Shown: in pieces, positions 40,936 through 50,421 of the stretch
Layout: each line of letters opens with the position of its first letter
Numbering within the stretch: the first letter of the stretch is position 1
From: Lentibacillus saliphilus
Lineage (GTDB): Bacteria > Bacillota > Bacilli > Bacillales > Amphibacillaceae
NCBI RefSeq assembly: GCF_019093865.1
Contig: NZ_JABJXD010000002.1
Coordinates: 310,001 to 374,000, forward strand
DNA: 64,000 nt
Reading direction: 5' to 3'
Notes under the pieces: generated by a model
What the model was told of the DNA's origin: nothing
Seen by the model: only the letters and a program-made list of their open reading frames with translations
The model's database searches: none
Translations under genes and position numbers: made by a program

Positions 40936-41979
40936 TTGCATGGTAAAAACAGAACAAAACCATTCATACTTTTAAGCTACGAGGCATTATTTAGGCGACT
41001 GAGACCGGACTATCGTCAAATTTCAAGAATTTGGAAGGATTATTTAAATTATTCGGCTGGTTATCAAGGTGAGAGAAATGTTGACTACACTACTTCTATT
41101 CACCCACTGCCACAATCAACAGTCTATCATGATATCCGCTTAAAATTTGGCAGCTATTTTTTTCAAATTGACACCCTCATTGTGACACCAACATTCATTT
41201 TAATCCTAGAGGTAAAAAATATGACAGGCGAATTGTCATATGACAGTATGCACGATCAATTTATCCAGACAATTGGGACAGAACGAAAAAGGCAACGTAA
41301 TCCTATTCAGCAATCGTTGGCACAAAAAATTCAATTAGCCGAGTGGCTTAAAATGTTTAATCTACCTACTCCTCCCATCGAAACGCTATCCGTCATCAGT
41401 AACCCCAACGCGATTATTGTCAATCCGCAAGAATCCCCTACAGCTTTTGATCAGCTCATCCATGTAGAGGCTTTGCCTAAAAAATTACATGAAATTGCGA
41501 CTAAACATTCACGTGTGGTTTTAGATCGCAGAACCCTTCATAAGCTAGATAACCTATTTAAAACATATCACACACCCAATCAATCGAATTTATTGCAGAA
41601 ATACAACATAGAAAATAAGCACCTTATTAGTGGCGTTTCTTGTGAAAAATGTGGTCATTATCCTTTAAAACGTCCGTCTGTCAAATGGGTTTGTTCAAAA
41701 TGTGGTTTTACCAGCAAAACTGCTCATGAACAATTAATATATGACTTCTTTTTGCTGCATAAACCGACGCTTACAAATTCAGAATGTCGCCACCTTCTTC
41801 AATTAGGGAACAGACATCAGATTTACTACTTGCTAAAAGGTTTAAGCTTAAGAAGGCAAGGAGTCAGCAGGAATATGAAATATCATGCACCACCTTTAGA
41901 ATTTTTCCACAGGAGAGCATCTTGCCCAAAAGATACTCGGGAATGTAGTCAGGCGATTTGCCGAACTCCTAATGACTGA
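40936..41979 (+). CDS. NERD-domain protein with C-terminal zinc ribbon
   Basis: The TTG at 40936 follows TTAGGAGGG at 7 nt and is preferred over the GTG at 40876; about 347 residues. Residues 35-150 match the nuclease-related domain: GERNVDY, a conserved hydrophobic strand, FFQIDTLIVT and ILEVKNMTGEL, with the D..ExK pattern of the restriction-endonuclease-like fold. Near residues 237-257 a CxxC...CxxC zinc ribbon (CEKCGHY, CSKCGF) follows, then a helical tail. NERD proteins are of largely unknown role and often linked to nucleic-acid processing. The gene is bracketed by two 21-bp arrays; the second starts one base after its stop codon, so the array may have reshaped its 3' end. Confidence 0.82.
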   Translation: MHGKNRTKPFILLSYEALFRRLRPDYRQISRIWKDYLNYSAGYQGERNVDYTTSIHPLPQSTVYHDIRLKFGSYFFQIDTLIVTPTFILILEVKNMTGELSYDSMHDQFIQTIGTERKRQRNPIQQSLAQKIQLAEWLKMFNLPTPPIETLSVISNPNAIIVNPQESPTAFDQLIHVEALPKKLHEIATKHSRVVLDRRTLHKLDNLFKTYHTPNQSNLLQKYNIENKHLISGVSCEKCGHYPLKRPSVKWVCSKCGFTSKTAHEQLIYDFFLLHKPTLTNSECRHLLQLGNRHQIYYLLKGLSLRRQGVSRNMKYHAPPLEFFHRRASCPKDTRECSQAICRTPND

Positions 41980-41980
41980 A

Positions 41981-42576
41981 ATTCCGCAAAGTGGCGGTGT
42001 TATTTTGCAATGCGCGCTCGAAATTCCGCAAAGCGGTGGTATTATTCTGCAATGAGGGTGCGTTATTCCGCAATGTAGAGGTATTATTCCGCAATGCGCG
42101 CCCGAAATTCCGCAATGAGGTGGTGTTATTCCGCAATACGTGCTCGAAATTCCGCAATGCGCGCCCGAAATTCCGCAATGAGGGTGCGTTATTCCGCAAT
42201 GCGCGCCTGAAATTCCGCAATGCAGAGGAATTATTCCGCAATACGTGCTCGAAACTCCGCAATGCGCGTCTGAAATTCCGCAATGAGTGGGCGTTATTCC
42301 GCAATGCGCGCCTGAAATTCCGCAATGAGGAGGTATTATTCCGCAATACACGCCCGAAATTCCGCAATGTAGAGGTATTATTCCGCAATACGTGCGCGGA
42401 ATTCCGCAATGAGGGTGCGTTATTCCGCAATGCGCGCCTGAAATTCCGCAATGCGGAGGTATTATTCCGCAATACACGCCCGAAATTCCGCAATGATGAG
42501 GTATTATTCCTCAATGCGCCTGAGATTCCGCAATGTAGATGTATTATTCCGCAATCCCCGCCCGTTATTCCGCATT
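41981..42576 (+). repeat. 21-bp phased tandem array 2, core ATTCCGCAAT (about 29 units)
   Basis: From 41981 to the last unit at 42567 is 27 intervals of 21 bp plus one of 19. It has the same two alternating spacer classes and the same orientation as array 1. Its final roughly 80 bp (42484-42562) nearly repeat the end of array 1 (40660-40738), including the variant core ATTCCTCAAT and the single 19-bp interval. Confidence 0.95.
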
Positions 42577-42618
42577 TAAGTCACCGAGCGTTCCGATTTG
42601 GTAATGTTGTTCAAAAAT

Positions 42619-42655
42619 AAAAAAGGAAGCCTACTGATCAGGTAAACTTCCTCTA
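42619..42655 (-). terminator. Terminator of the aldehyde dehydrogenase gene
   Basis: On the minus strand GAGGAAG ... CTTCCTTTTTT forms a stem with further CCT/AGG pairing inside, followed by six or more T. It lies between the dehydrogenase stop and array 2. Confidence 0.75.
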
Positions 42656-42691
42656 TCCCTCTATTCGTTCCTCATCCATTCATCCACTCTT

Positions 42692-44086
42692 TCAATCAAA
42701 TCCACCGATCGACATGTATTTTGTTTCCAGATAGGGCTCAATGCCTTCTTGGGCACCTTCGCGTCCGATGCCGCTTTCCTTCATACCGCCGAATGGTGCG
42801 TGGGCTGCGGAAATACCGGTGTCGTTCCAGCCGATGATGCCGTAGTCGAGTGCGTCATGTAGATAAGTGCCTGTTCGATAATCGTTGGTGAAAAAGTAGG
42901 CGGCGAGCCCGAAAGGTGTGTCATTGGCAATTTCAATAGCATCGTCCAGAGAAGAAAACGTCATAATAGGAGCAACCGGTCCGAACGTTTCCTCATGCAT
43001 GATTGTCATATCGAGTGTGACGCCTGTCAAAACGGTCGGTTGAACGAAAAAGTAGCCCTTTTTTCGGTCGATTGTGTACTGATCGCCTGCTGTTACATCT
43101 GCGCCCTTATCAACGGCGTCATCGACTTGGGCTTTAATTTTGTCATAGCCTGCTTCATTTATAATTGGACCCACATCAATGCCATCTTCCAATCCATTAC
43201 CAACCTTCAGCCCTTTGACTGCCACGGAAATTTTTTCGATAAATTCATCGGCAATCGATTCATGCACGAGGATTCGATTGGCGCACACGCACGTCTGACC
43301 AGCATTTCTGAATTTATTGGCCACCGTCTGCTCGACAGCGACATCAATATCGGCATCCTCCGCCACGATCACGGGTGCATGTCCACCAAGCTCCATCGTA
43401 ACGTGCTTCACAGTATCAGCGCTGTTTTGGATCAACGTTTTACCGACAGATGTTGAGCCGGTGAATGAAATTTTCCGGACGTAAGGGCTTTTGGTGAAAA
43501 GCTCACCGGCTACTTTGCCCGAGGTGTTCACATATTGAATGACATCCCGTGGAATGCCGGCTTCATAGGCCAAGTCGATAAAACGCATGCCAGACAACGG
43601 TGTATCACTTGCGAGTTTGACGACAAACGTACATCCTGCTGCCAATGCCGGTGCAGCTTTACGTGCCATCATTGCAACTGGAAAATTCCACGGCGTAATC
43701 GCAGCCACCGGCCCTACTGGCTGTCGAGATACGATGATGCGCTTTGCCGGCGAATTGGCGGGTATCGTTTTACCATAAATTCGTTTCGCCTCTTCAGCAT
43801 ACCAGTCCAAATAATTCGTTGCGTAAGTGACCTCTCCACGCGACTCTTTCAATGGCTTGCCATTTTCACGCGTCATAAGCTCAGCAATCTCATCTTGATG
43901 TGCCTTCACCTTGTCCGCCCATGCTCGGATCAAAGCAGACCGATCGTGCGCATCACGAGACGCCCAAGGTGCAAACGCATCATGCGACCGCTTTAAAGCA
44001 GCCTCGATTTCAGCCTCTGAATGTAAGTGAATTCGATTAATAACATCCCCTGTTGCTGGATTTTTTATCGTCAACATATTTGCCAT
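42692..44086 (-). CDS. gabD: Aldehyde dehydrogenase, probable NAD(P)-dependent succinate-semialdehyde dehydrogenase
   Basis: Members of this family oxidise an aldehyde to the acid. The 464-residue protein has [33 protein letters not shown] (cofactor region), the active-site Glu in [13 protein letters not shown] and the catalytic Cys in [12 protein letters not shown]. The C-terminal [22 protein letters not shown] is characteristic of succinate-semialdehyde or glutarate-semialdehyde dehydrogenases. It stands alone between array 2 and the 44-45.5 kb repeats, without the transaminase of a GABA operon, so the aldehyde substrate is uncertain. Confidence 0.88.
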   Translation of the reverse strand: MANMLTIKNPATGDVINRIHLHSEAEIEAALKRSHDAFAPWASRDAHDRSALIRAWADKVKAHQDEIAELMTRENGKPLKESRGEVTYATNYLDWYAEEAKRIYGKTIPANSPAKRIIVSRQPVGPVAAITPWNFPVAMMARKAAPALAAGCTFVVKLASDTPLSGMRFIDLAYEAGIPRDVIQYVNTSGKVAGELFTKSPYVRKISFTGSTSVGKTLIQNSADTVKHVTMELGGHAPVIVAEDADIDVAVEQTVANKFRNAGQTCVCANRILVHESIADEFIEKISVAVKGLKVGNGLEDGIDVGPIINEAGYDKIKAQVDDAVDKGADVTAGDQYTIDRKKGYFFVQPTVLTGVTLDMTIMHEETFGPVAPIMTFSSLDDAIEIANDTPFGLAAYFFTNDYRTGTYLHDALDYGIIGWNDTGISAAHAPFGGMKESGIGREGAQEGIEPYLETKYMSIGGFD

Positions 44087-44139
44087 GCTTCAACCACTCC
44101 CTTTCATCTAATCGTACCATACCCTGGATGGTTGATAGA

Positions 44140-45550
44140 TAAACAGAGAAGGAGGCGCAAAATACCGAGCAACCGCATATATCCGTGATGCGCCGCATAT
44201 ATGAGAAAAGGAACGCATAAACGAAAATCCAGCCTCATATAAGCAAATCGCCACGCATATATGAAAAACGCGCCGTATAACTGATCGCGCCACCGCATAA
44301 CCGCCCACGCAGCCGCATAACCAGCCCGCGCCGCTCCCCCACAGCCCGCCGCAACCCAAAAGCCAAAAGGAAGTGTCCAAGTTTGATGACTTCCTTCTGG
44401 CCTTTGTGTTTGTGTAAGTAGGATACGAGCTAGCGCACACCGAGCAACCGCATATATCAGTGATGCGCCGCATATATAAAAAAAGGAACGCATAAACGAA
44501 AATCCAGCCTCATATAAGCAAATCGCCACGCATATATGAAAAACGCGCCGCATAACTATTCGCGCAGCCGCATATACGATCACGCAGCCGCATAACCGCC
44601 GCCCGCGCCGCTCGCCCCACAGCCCGCCGCAACCCAAAAGCCAGAAGGAAGAGTCCAAGTTTGATGACTTCCTTCTGACCATTGTAATTGTGTAAGTAGG
44701 ATAGAAGCTAGTGCATACGAGCAACCGCATATATCAGTGATGCGCCGCATATATAAATAAAGGAACGCATAAACGAAAATCCAGCCTCATATAAGCAAAT
44801 CGCCACGCATATATGAAAAACGCGCCGCATAACCATCCACGCAGCCGCATAACCGCCGCCCGCGCCGCTCGCCCCACAGCCCGCCGCAACCCAAAAGCCA
44901 GAAGGAAGAGTCCAAGTTTGATGACTTCCTTCTGACCATTGTAATTGTGTAAGTAGGATAGAAGCTAGTGCATACGAGCAACCGCATATATCAGTGATGC
45001 GCCGCATATATAAAAAAAGGAACGCATAAACGAAAATCCAGCCTCATATAAGCAAATCGCCACGCATATATGAAAAACGCGCCGCATAACCATCCACGCA
45101 GCCGCATATCCGCCGCCCGCGCCGCTCGCCCCACAGCCCGCCGCAACCCAAAAGCCAAAAGGAAGTGTCCAAGTTTGGTGACTTCCTTCTGGCCGTTGTA
45201 ATTGTGTAAGTAAGATAAGAGCTAGCGCACACCGAGCAACCGCATATATCAGTGATGCGCCGCATATATAAGAAAAGGAACGCATAAACGAAAATCCAGC
45301 CTCATATAAGCAAATCGCCACGCATATATGAAAAACGCGCCGCATAACCATCAGCGCAGCCGCATAACCATCCATGCAGCCGCATATCCGCTCACGCAGC
45401 CGTATAACTGATCGCGCCACCGCATAACCGCCCACGCAGCCGCATAACCAGCCCACGCCGCTCGCCCCACAGCCCGACGCAATCCAAAAGCAAGAAGGAA
45501 GTGTCCAAGTTTGATGACTTCCTTCTGGCCGTTATACTTGGGTAAATAGT
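44140..45550. repeat. Five tandem copies of a 257-336-bp unit: CGCATAT array plus terminator-like hairpin
   Basis: The 1.48-kb gap holds no gene. Each unit has six or more 20-bp subunits with core CCGCATAT, a C-rich block (CGCCGCTCGCCCCACAGCCC) and a hairpin AGAAGGAAG ... CTTCCTTCT with conserved loop TCCAAGTTTGATGA. The hairpins start at about 44361, 44643, 44900, 45157 and 45493. The two middle intervals are exactly 257 bp and their sequences nearly identical, showing recent duplication. The last unit has extra CGCATA subunits. The last hairpin can serve as terminator for nagA on the minus strand. Confidence 0.9.
45493..45526 (-). terminator. Probable nagA-operon terminator (fifth hairpin copy)
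   Basis: On the minus strand AGAAGGAAGT pairs with ACTTCCTTCT, followed by TGCTTTTGG. It is the repeat-unit hairpin nearest the nagA stop, about 45 bp downstream of it. Confidence 0.6.
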
Positions 45551-45569
45551 TTAAGAGCAGCTCAACCAC

Positions 45570-46724
45570 TCACACCTCAGCCGAATAAACCACTTCACCC
45601 TTAATAATCGTCTTCTTAAGGTTGAGATCGACATCCAGCATAATAATATCCGCTAAATAGCCTTCTGTAATGCGCCCTTTCTTTAAATGGCTCAAGCCCA
45701 GTGCATTCAAAGGGCCCTCGGTCGCCATATAGACAGCGTCCTCAAGTGGCACCGAACAGTTTTCTACGATGTATTTCAAGCCCTTGTCTAATGTGATGGC
45801 ACTGCCGGCGAGTGTGCCATTGTCTAACGTGACTGTGTTGCCCTTTTTGACGATATGTTTTTCGCGGAAATAGTATTGTCCGTCTTCAAGGTGGTCGTAG
45901 CCTGTTGAGTCAGAGATGAGCATCATCCGCTCTTTGCCCTTGTTTTTATACAACAAATCGATCACTTTAGGGTGAACGTGCAGGCCGTCAGCGATGACTT
46001 CGCACGTTAAAGCATCATAATATAAAGCAGCAGCGGCTGTGCCAGGATTGCGATGATGAATCGGACTCATCGCATTAAATGTATGAGTGGTCAGCTTGAG
46101 TCCATGATCGATTGCTGCTTCAATTTCATCAATAGTAGCGCGCGTATGGCCGGCAGATACGTTGATCCCTTCTCGACTTAAATAGCTGATGATGGTTGGA
46201 TCATCTACTTCCTCAGGTGCCAGTGTAATCATTGAGATGACGTCTTTAAACGGTTCGATCACCCTTTCAACATCGCTCCACGTTAACGGTCTAATATAAT
46301 GCTTTGGCTGTGCACCGCTAAAGTGCTGACTGATCCATGGCCCTTCTAAGTGGACGCCTAAGAGCTGTGCCACTTTTGAATCCTGGGAAACGATGCGGGC
46401 TCGTGCTGCTTGCAGCAATGCTTCAATGTCGTTCAACGCCCCTGTTCGAGATGTCGCTAAAAGAGAGGTAACACCACGCTTAGGGAGTCGCTCCGTAATT
46501 TCTGTAAAAGCGGATGCGTGATCCATAAAATCAAACCCGCCAACACCATGAATGTGGATATCAATCAGACCAGGACAAATATACCCGTCCGCAACGTCGA
46601 ACACGTCCCAATTCGAATGTCTTTTCTGATCGCCAATGTAAGTGATCGTGTCGCCAGTGACCTCGACGAAACGGTCGGTCATAATCTTACCTTCAGTAAT
46701 GACATGACCTTTTAAATAATACAT
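45570..46724 (-). CDS. nagA: N-acetylglucosamine-6-phosphate deacetylase
   Basis: NagA deacetylates GlcNAc-6-phosphate to glucosamine-6-phosphate. The ATG (first base 46724) follows GAAGGTG, giving 384 residues; the longer frame runs into the previous gene. Amidohydrolase signs are GLIDIHIHGVGGFDFMD (metal site), HLEGPWIS (Glu ligand), SAGHTRATIDE and THTFNAMSPIHHRNPG (His ligands), and LISDSTGYD with the catalytic Asp. It starts one base after the stop of the ROK kinase gene, its natural supplier of GlcNAc-6-phosphate. No nagB is present in the window. Confidence 0.93.
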   Translation of the reverse strand: MYYLKGHVITEGKIMTDRFVEVTGDTITYIGDQKRHSNWDVFDVADGYICPGLIDIHIHGVGGFDFMDHASAFTEITERLPKRGVTSLLATSRTGALNDIEALLQAARARIVSQDSKVAQLLGVHLEGPWISQHFSGAQPKHYIRPLTWSDVERVIEPFKDVISMITLAPEEVDDPTIISYLSREGINVSAGHTRATIDEIEAAIDHGLKLTTHTFNAMSPIHHRNPGTAAAALYYDALTCEVIADGLHVHPKVIDLLYKNKGKERMMLISDSTGYDHLEDGQYYFREKHIVKKGNTVTLDNGTLAGSAITLDKGLKYIVENCSVPLEDAVYMATEGPLNALGLSHLKKGRITEGYLADIIMLDVDLNLKKTIIKGEVVYSAEV

Positions 46725-46725
46725 G

Positions 46726-47610
46726 CTACACACCTTCATTTTTGATAAGCAAGCTTGCGCCGAACAAGCCTGCATGATTTTTAAGCTGAGCTTGCTTTAC
46801 AATAACTTCAATCGGTGCATGCTCATCTAGAACAGTCACGAATTTGTCCCACCAATAAGCACTGGAATCGATGACCCCGCCACCGATCACAATTGCCTCT
46901 GGATCAAACGTATATTGTAAATTGGTGACACCGATTGCTAAATGATCGATGAACTGATCAACAATCGCCTGACATGCCGCATTATCACTGGCACACTCAA
47001 ACACCTGCTGTGGTGAATAGTCAGCAATAGCCCCATCTGGATGTTCCGCAATCATCCGTTTGATTGCAGACCCTGATGCATATTGCTCCCAACAGCCCTT
47101 TTTACCGCATGGGCACTGTAACCCACCAGGAAATAAAGTCATATGCCCGACCTCACCGGCAAAACCGCTCCGTCCATTCACCACTTTTTCATTCAAAACG
47201 ACTCCGCCACCAATGCCAGTGCCGATGGTCATACATACATAGCTGCTCATTCCTTGTGCTGCTCCGTATACACCCTCGGCCAAAGCAGCACAGTTGGCGT
47301 CATTGTTCAAAAAAACAGGAACATTGAAGACGCGCTCCATTTCAGCCTTAACTGGCACACCGACCAAGCTAGGTATGTTCGAAGCTTTTTTGATCACGCC
47401 GTTTTCAGCATCAATAATGCCGGCTGAGGCAATGCCAATTCCAGCGATATCAGCCTGGTAGTCAGACAGAAAAGTCTCACTTGCCGCAATCATCGCTTCT
47501 AATATCGCTTCTTTAGGGGTGGCAATTGTTTTCAAAAAAAGCAGTTCACCGTCTTGAAACAAACCGAACTGGATGTTCGTCCCACCGATGTCAATTGCTA
47601 ACATGTGCAT
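46726..47610 (-). CDS. ROK-family kinase, probable N-acetylglucosamine kinase
   Basis: 294 residues with AIDIGGTNIQFG, a DANCAALAE segment carrying the catalytic Asp in FLNNDANC, GTGIGGGVV, GEVGHMTLFP and the zinc motif CPCGKKGCWE. Coupling to nagA argues for GlcNAc (or ManNAc) as substrate, so imported or released amino sugar would be phosphorylated and then deacetylated. It is 27 bp downstream of a Gfo/Idh/MocA gene in the same minus-strand operon. Confidence 0.9.
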   Translation of the reverse strand: MHMLAIDIGGTNIQFGLFQDGELLFLKTIATPKEAILEAMIAASETFLSDYQADIAGIGIASAGIIDAENGVIKKASNIPSLVGVPVKAEMERVFNVPVFLNNDANCAALAEGVYGAAQGMSSYVCMTIGTGIGGGVVLNEKVVNGRSGFAGEVGHMTLFPGGLQCPCGKKGCWEQYASGSAIKRMIAEHPDGAIADYSPQQVFECASDNAACQAIVDQFIDHLAIGVTNLQYTFDPEAIVIGGGVIDSSAYWWDKFVTVLDEHAPIEVIVKQAQLKNHAGLFGASLLIKNEGV

Positions 47611-47637
47611 CGTTCATCCTCCTCTATGAAAGCCGAC

Positions 47638-48615
47638 CTATAATTGAATCTTTTTCCCTAATCGATTGGATTCATAAGCAGCCAAAGCGACCTCAAGCGA
47701 CTTCAATCCGTCAAAGCCGGTAATCGACGGACGCGCTCCAGACGTGACACAATCGATAAAATCGACAATGAGATCAAAATCTTTGTTATTACCGACAAAC
47801 ACGTGGCTCAGTGATTTTTCCCCTCGGGTAAAATGTCTGAGATGTTCATTGGAAACATTTACTTTTACCGTTTGTTTCGTTCCGATGACTTCAATTACAA
47901 CGTCGCCCCACGCAGGATATTCTGGGAATCTTGACCAGCTGGCATCATGAGAGGCAATGATGCCATTGGCAAATTCCAGCGTCATAATGCCAGCATCGTC
48001 GACAGCGATGTTGTGAAAATAGGAATCGACAACAGCATCAACCTCAGTCACTTCCTGCCCTGAATACCAGCGCATAATATCGACCATGTGAACCGTATGA
48101 TCAATGACCGCACCACCGCCGGATTGAGCCGCATCGATAAACCAGCCGTCCGGATTTTGACCGCGGTTCGTCGTCCTAAAAGCAACGATATCACCAAGTT
48201 CACCAGCATCTATCCTCGTCTTTAACGCTCTAATCGGGGCACTAAACCGCACCGGATAGGCAATTTGAAAAATGACATCCGCTTCTTGACAGACACGAAT
48301 CATTTCTTTGGCATCTGCCACTGTTGTTGCGATTGGCTTTTCGCATAAAATATGCTTATTTGCCTTGGCAGCGGCGATCACCATGTCTTTATGACGGTTA
48401 TTTTCGCTGCAGATGATGACGGCGTCAATGTCTGAGGCAAGGAAATCAGTTTGATCAGAATAATAAGTGGTCTTAAAGTCGGCAGCCATCTTTTTCCCGC
48501 GGTCAGGATCGTCATCAAAAATCCCGCCAATTTCAACATCAGGCAATGTCATCAAGCAGTTTGCGTAGCTATAAGCGTGCATATGGGCAAAGCTCATCAT
48601 ACCGATTTTCATCAT
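47638..48615 (-). CDS. Gfo/Idh/MocA oxidoreductase, FAHxHAYxYA subgroup (module 2)
   Basis: 325 residues, near-identical in layout to 2601-3584 and 55255-56226. The nucleotide loop reads SFAHMHAYSYA instead of GxGxxG, CEKPIATTV keeps the catalytic lysine, and GGGAVIDHTVHMVDIMRWY is the C-domain signature. Its start overlaps the stop of the preceding short partner gene by 4 bp. Being upstream of the ROK kinase and nagA, it may act on an amino-sugar derivative or conjugate (inference). Confidence 0.88.
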   Translation of the reverse strand: MMKIGMMSFAHMHAYSYANCLMTLPDVEIGGIFDDDPDRGKKMAADFKTTYYSDQTDFLASDIDAVIICSENNRHKDMVIAAAKANKHILCEKPIATTVADAKEMIRVCQEADVIFQIAYPVRFSAPIRALKTRIDAGELGDIVAFRTTNRGQNPDGWFIDAAQSGGGAVIDHTVHMVDIMRWYSGQEVTEVDAVVDSYFHNIAVDDAGIMTLEFANGIIASHDASWSRFPEYPAWGDVVIEVIGTKQTVKVNVSNEHLRHFTRGEKSLSHVFVGNNKDFDLIVDFIDCVTSGARPSITGFDGLKSLEVALAAYESNRLGKKIQL

Positions 48616-49289
48616 TGGTCACCTCCATGAATCAGTTCGTTCAGCTCTGTTAACCGCGTCAAAAGTGCAGCATCCGCTTTATGAGCAGTCGATAGGATTG
48701 TCTTAATCTCATGAACGAGTGGGGAAGGGACCAAGTCAAACCCTTCAACCGGTCGCAAATGTTCACTATCAAACTCAATAATCCTCTCGGTACTGCTCCA
48801 TTCCAATTCAATCCGCTCATCATCTGCCACTGTATATTCAAGATGGGCCATCGTTCCATTTTTCCAGCTCGCGATAACGATGGTGTACGGTACACGTGAT
48901 GATGAATGTGTTTGTTTTACGTCAATCCGTTTTAATGCCCCGAACAGAGACAAGAGTACATAGAGGTCACCTGTAAAAATATCGCGCTGGTCATGCTGTT
49001 TCACCGTTCGTCGAAAGCGTAAAACGCCCTTTGGATCGGCTTCTTCTTGAATTAATTCCTTTGTGCGTTGGAAAAATGCATAAGCTTCAAGATCAAAATA
49101 GACATTTAACCCCTCGTATCTGTTTGTTGGTAGCAATGTCCATGGCATATAGGCGTCATTGTTGTTGTTCACTTTTTTCAATGCGTCCTCGGTAGCAGGT
49201 AAAATAGATACTCGTGTCTCGTCGCGTGTTACATGCTCGGCATTAACAAGCCGGTCGGACTTCATGAATACAATTGGTTTAGACATCAT
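48612..49289 (-). CDS. Stand-alone Gfo/Idh/MocA C-terminal-domain-like protein (partner, module 2)
   Basis: 225 residues, without any Rossmann domain, GxGxxG loop or EKP motif. The segment VYFDLEAYAFFQRTKELIQE followed by GVLRFRR, a DLYVLLSLFGALKRIDVKQ region and GTMAHLEYTVADDERIELEW parallels the C-terminal half of ordinary family members and of 1645-2604. It is clearly paralogous to 54554-55258. It overlaps the downstream oxidoreductase by 4 bp, as do its counterparts in the other modules, which argues for a stoichiometric complex. Function is unknown; a structural or substrate-binding subunit is my inference. Confidence 0.8.
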   Translation of the reverse strand: MMSKPIVFMKSDRLVNAEHVTRDETRVSILPATEDALKKVNNNNDAYMPWTLLPTNRYEGLNVYFDLEAYAFFQRTKELIQEEADPKGVLRFRRTVKQHDQRDIFTGDLYVLLSLFGALKRIDVKQTHSSSRVPYTIVIASWKNGTMAHLEYTVADDERIELEWSSTERIIEFDSEHLRPVEGFDLVPSPLVHEIKTILSTAHKADAALLTRLTELNELIHGGDQ

Positions 49290-49307
49290 TTTGCCTCCTG
49301 TAAAATA

Positions 49308-49337
49308 GGCCCATAAAGAAACAGATCTTCATGGGCC
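49308..49337 (-). other. Intra-operon hairpin
   Basis: GGCCCAT (minus strand 49337-49331) pairs with ATGGGCC, with a 16-nt loop followed by TATTTTAC. It lies in the 60-bp gap between 49350 and 49289 and may be a partial terminator or processing site. Confidence 0.5.
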
Positions 49338-49349
49338 GTATCATGATCC

Positions 49350-50396
49350 TTATAATATAATTTCCTTGCCTGTTCCAGCAGATTCATAGACTGCGTTCAG
49401 CATCTTCATCATTTCAACACCGTCTTCTACAGGTGCAATGGTTGCTGTGCCATTTTGGACGCAATCTAAAAAGTGATCGATTTCACATTTGAACGCATCA
49501 TCGAAGCTTTGCTCGTCAATTTGTGGTGTTGTATTCAAGATCGTATTGTTCTTTTCCGATACGAGCATCAGCTCAGGTTCAAGCTCTGCGCCGCCTTTTT
49601 CACCGTATAACCGGGCACTCAGCTCGTCTTGTTTAGCATGGAGCGTAAAGCTGACATCGACAAATAAAGATGCGCCATTTTCAAAACGTATCAAAGCATT
49701 CGCCAAATCTTCTACATCATTTAAAGTCGGGTCATAATCAGCAGCTTTATAGAATGATAGATGCTCCACATGACTGCGGTTACCTAATTTGGCGTACGTA
49801 TTGCCGCTAACGGAAACGGGCTTTGGCTTGCCCATTAAATACCAGCATAGGTCAATCATATGAACACCGAGATCGATCAGTGGGCCACCGCCTGATTTGG
49901 AATGATCGCTAAACCAGCCGCCAGGATTCCCGAGTCTTCTTAGGCATGATGCTTTCGCGTAATAAATGTCACCAAAATCGCCTTGGTCAACCATTGTCTT
50001 CACAATTTTAGCGTTCGTTCGGTGACGTCTAACGAAGCCAATTTGCACCACTTTATCGCTTTTTTGAGCAGCCTTTTCCACGGACTGTGCTTCTTCAACC
50101 GTCATCGCTAACGGTTTTTCCACAAGGACATGCTTACCTGCTTCGATCGCCGCGACAGCAATCTCGGCATGGGAATTGTTCCAAGTACAAATGCTGACGG
50201 CATCAATCGTTGTATCCGCTAACAATTCCTTGTAATCGGTATGCAACTGTTTGACGCCGTATAACGCCCCTTTTTCTGCTAACCGTTGTTCGTTCAAATC
50301 ACAAAAAGCAACCAATTCAACATCATCTCGATCCACATAAGGCCGAATGTGCATGTCCGATATTGAGCCAACTCCGATTACGCCAACTTTTAACAT
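49350..50396 (-). CDS. Gfo/Idh/MocA oxidoreductase
   Basis: 348 residues and the first gene of the minus-strand operon. IGVGSISDMHIRPYV is the nucleotide loop, VEKPLAMTVEEAQ the EKP motif and GGGPLIDLGVHMIDLCWYLMG the C-domain signature. It is a close paralogue of 4516-5580; both carry TWNNSHAEIAVAA-like and NRSHVEHLSFYKAADYDP-like stretches. Modules 1 and 2 thus each contain this second dehydrogenase type as well as the FAHxHAYxYA type. Confidence 0.9.
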   Translation of the reverse strand: MLKVGVIGVGSISDMHIRPYVDRDDVELVAFCDLNEQRLAEKGALYGVKQLHTDYKELLADTTIDAVSICTWNNSHAEIAVAAIEAGKHVLVEKPLAMTVEEAQSVEKAAQKSDKVVQIGFVRRHRTNAKIVKTMVDQGDFGDIYYAKASCLRRLGNPGGWFSDHSKSGGGPLIDLGVHMIDLCWYLMGKPKPVSVSGNTYAKLGNRSHVEHLSFYKAADYDPTLNDVEDLANALIRFENGASLFVDVSFTLHAKQDELSARLYGEKGGAELEPELMLVSEKNNTILNTTPQIDEQSFDDAFKCEIDHFLDCVQNGTATIAPVEDGVEMMKMLNAVYESAGTGKEIIL

Positions 50397-50421
50397 AAAA
50401 ACAGCTCCTTTTTTATTTAAA

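Noticed and set aside
39801-42576. Long open frames on both strands with heptad repeats (for example RNEVLFRNARS-type), apparently repeat proteins
   Set aside because: A 21-bp period is a multiple of three, so a stop-free unit stays open in several frames at once. The frames lack convincing ribosome binding sites and change length with unit number. The conserved feature is the DNA core, not one reading frame.
44140-45550. Several minus-strand ORFs of 66-208 codons with ICGAS-IYAVAR-type repeats
   Set aside because: They follow the repeat units, overlap in different frames and span terminator hairpins.
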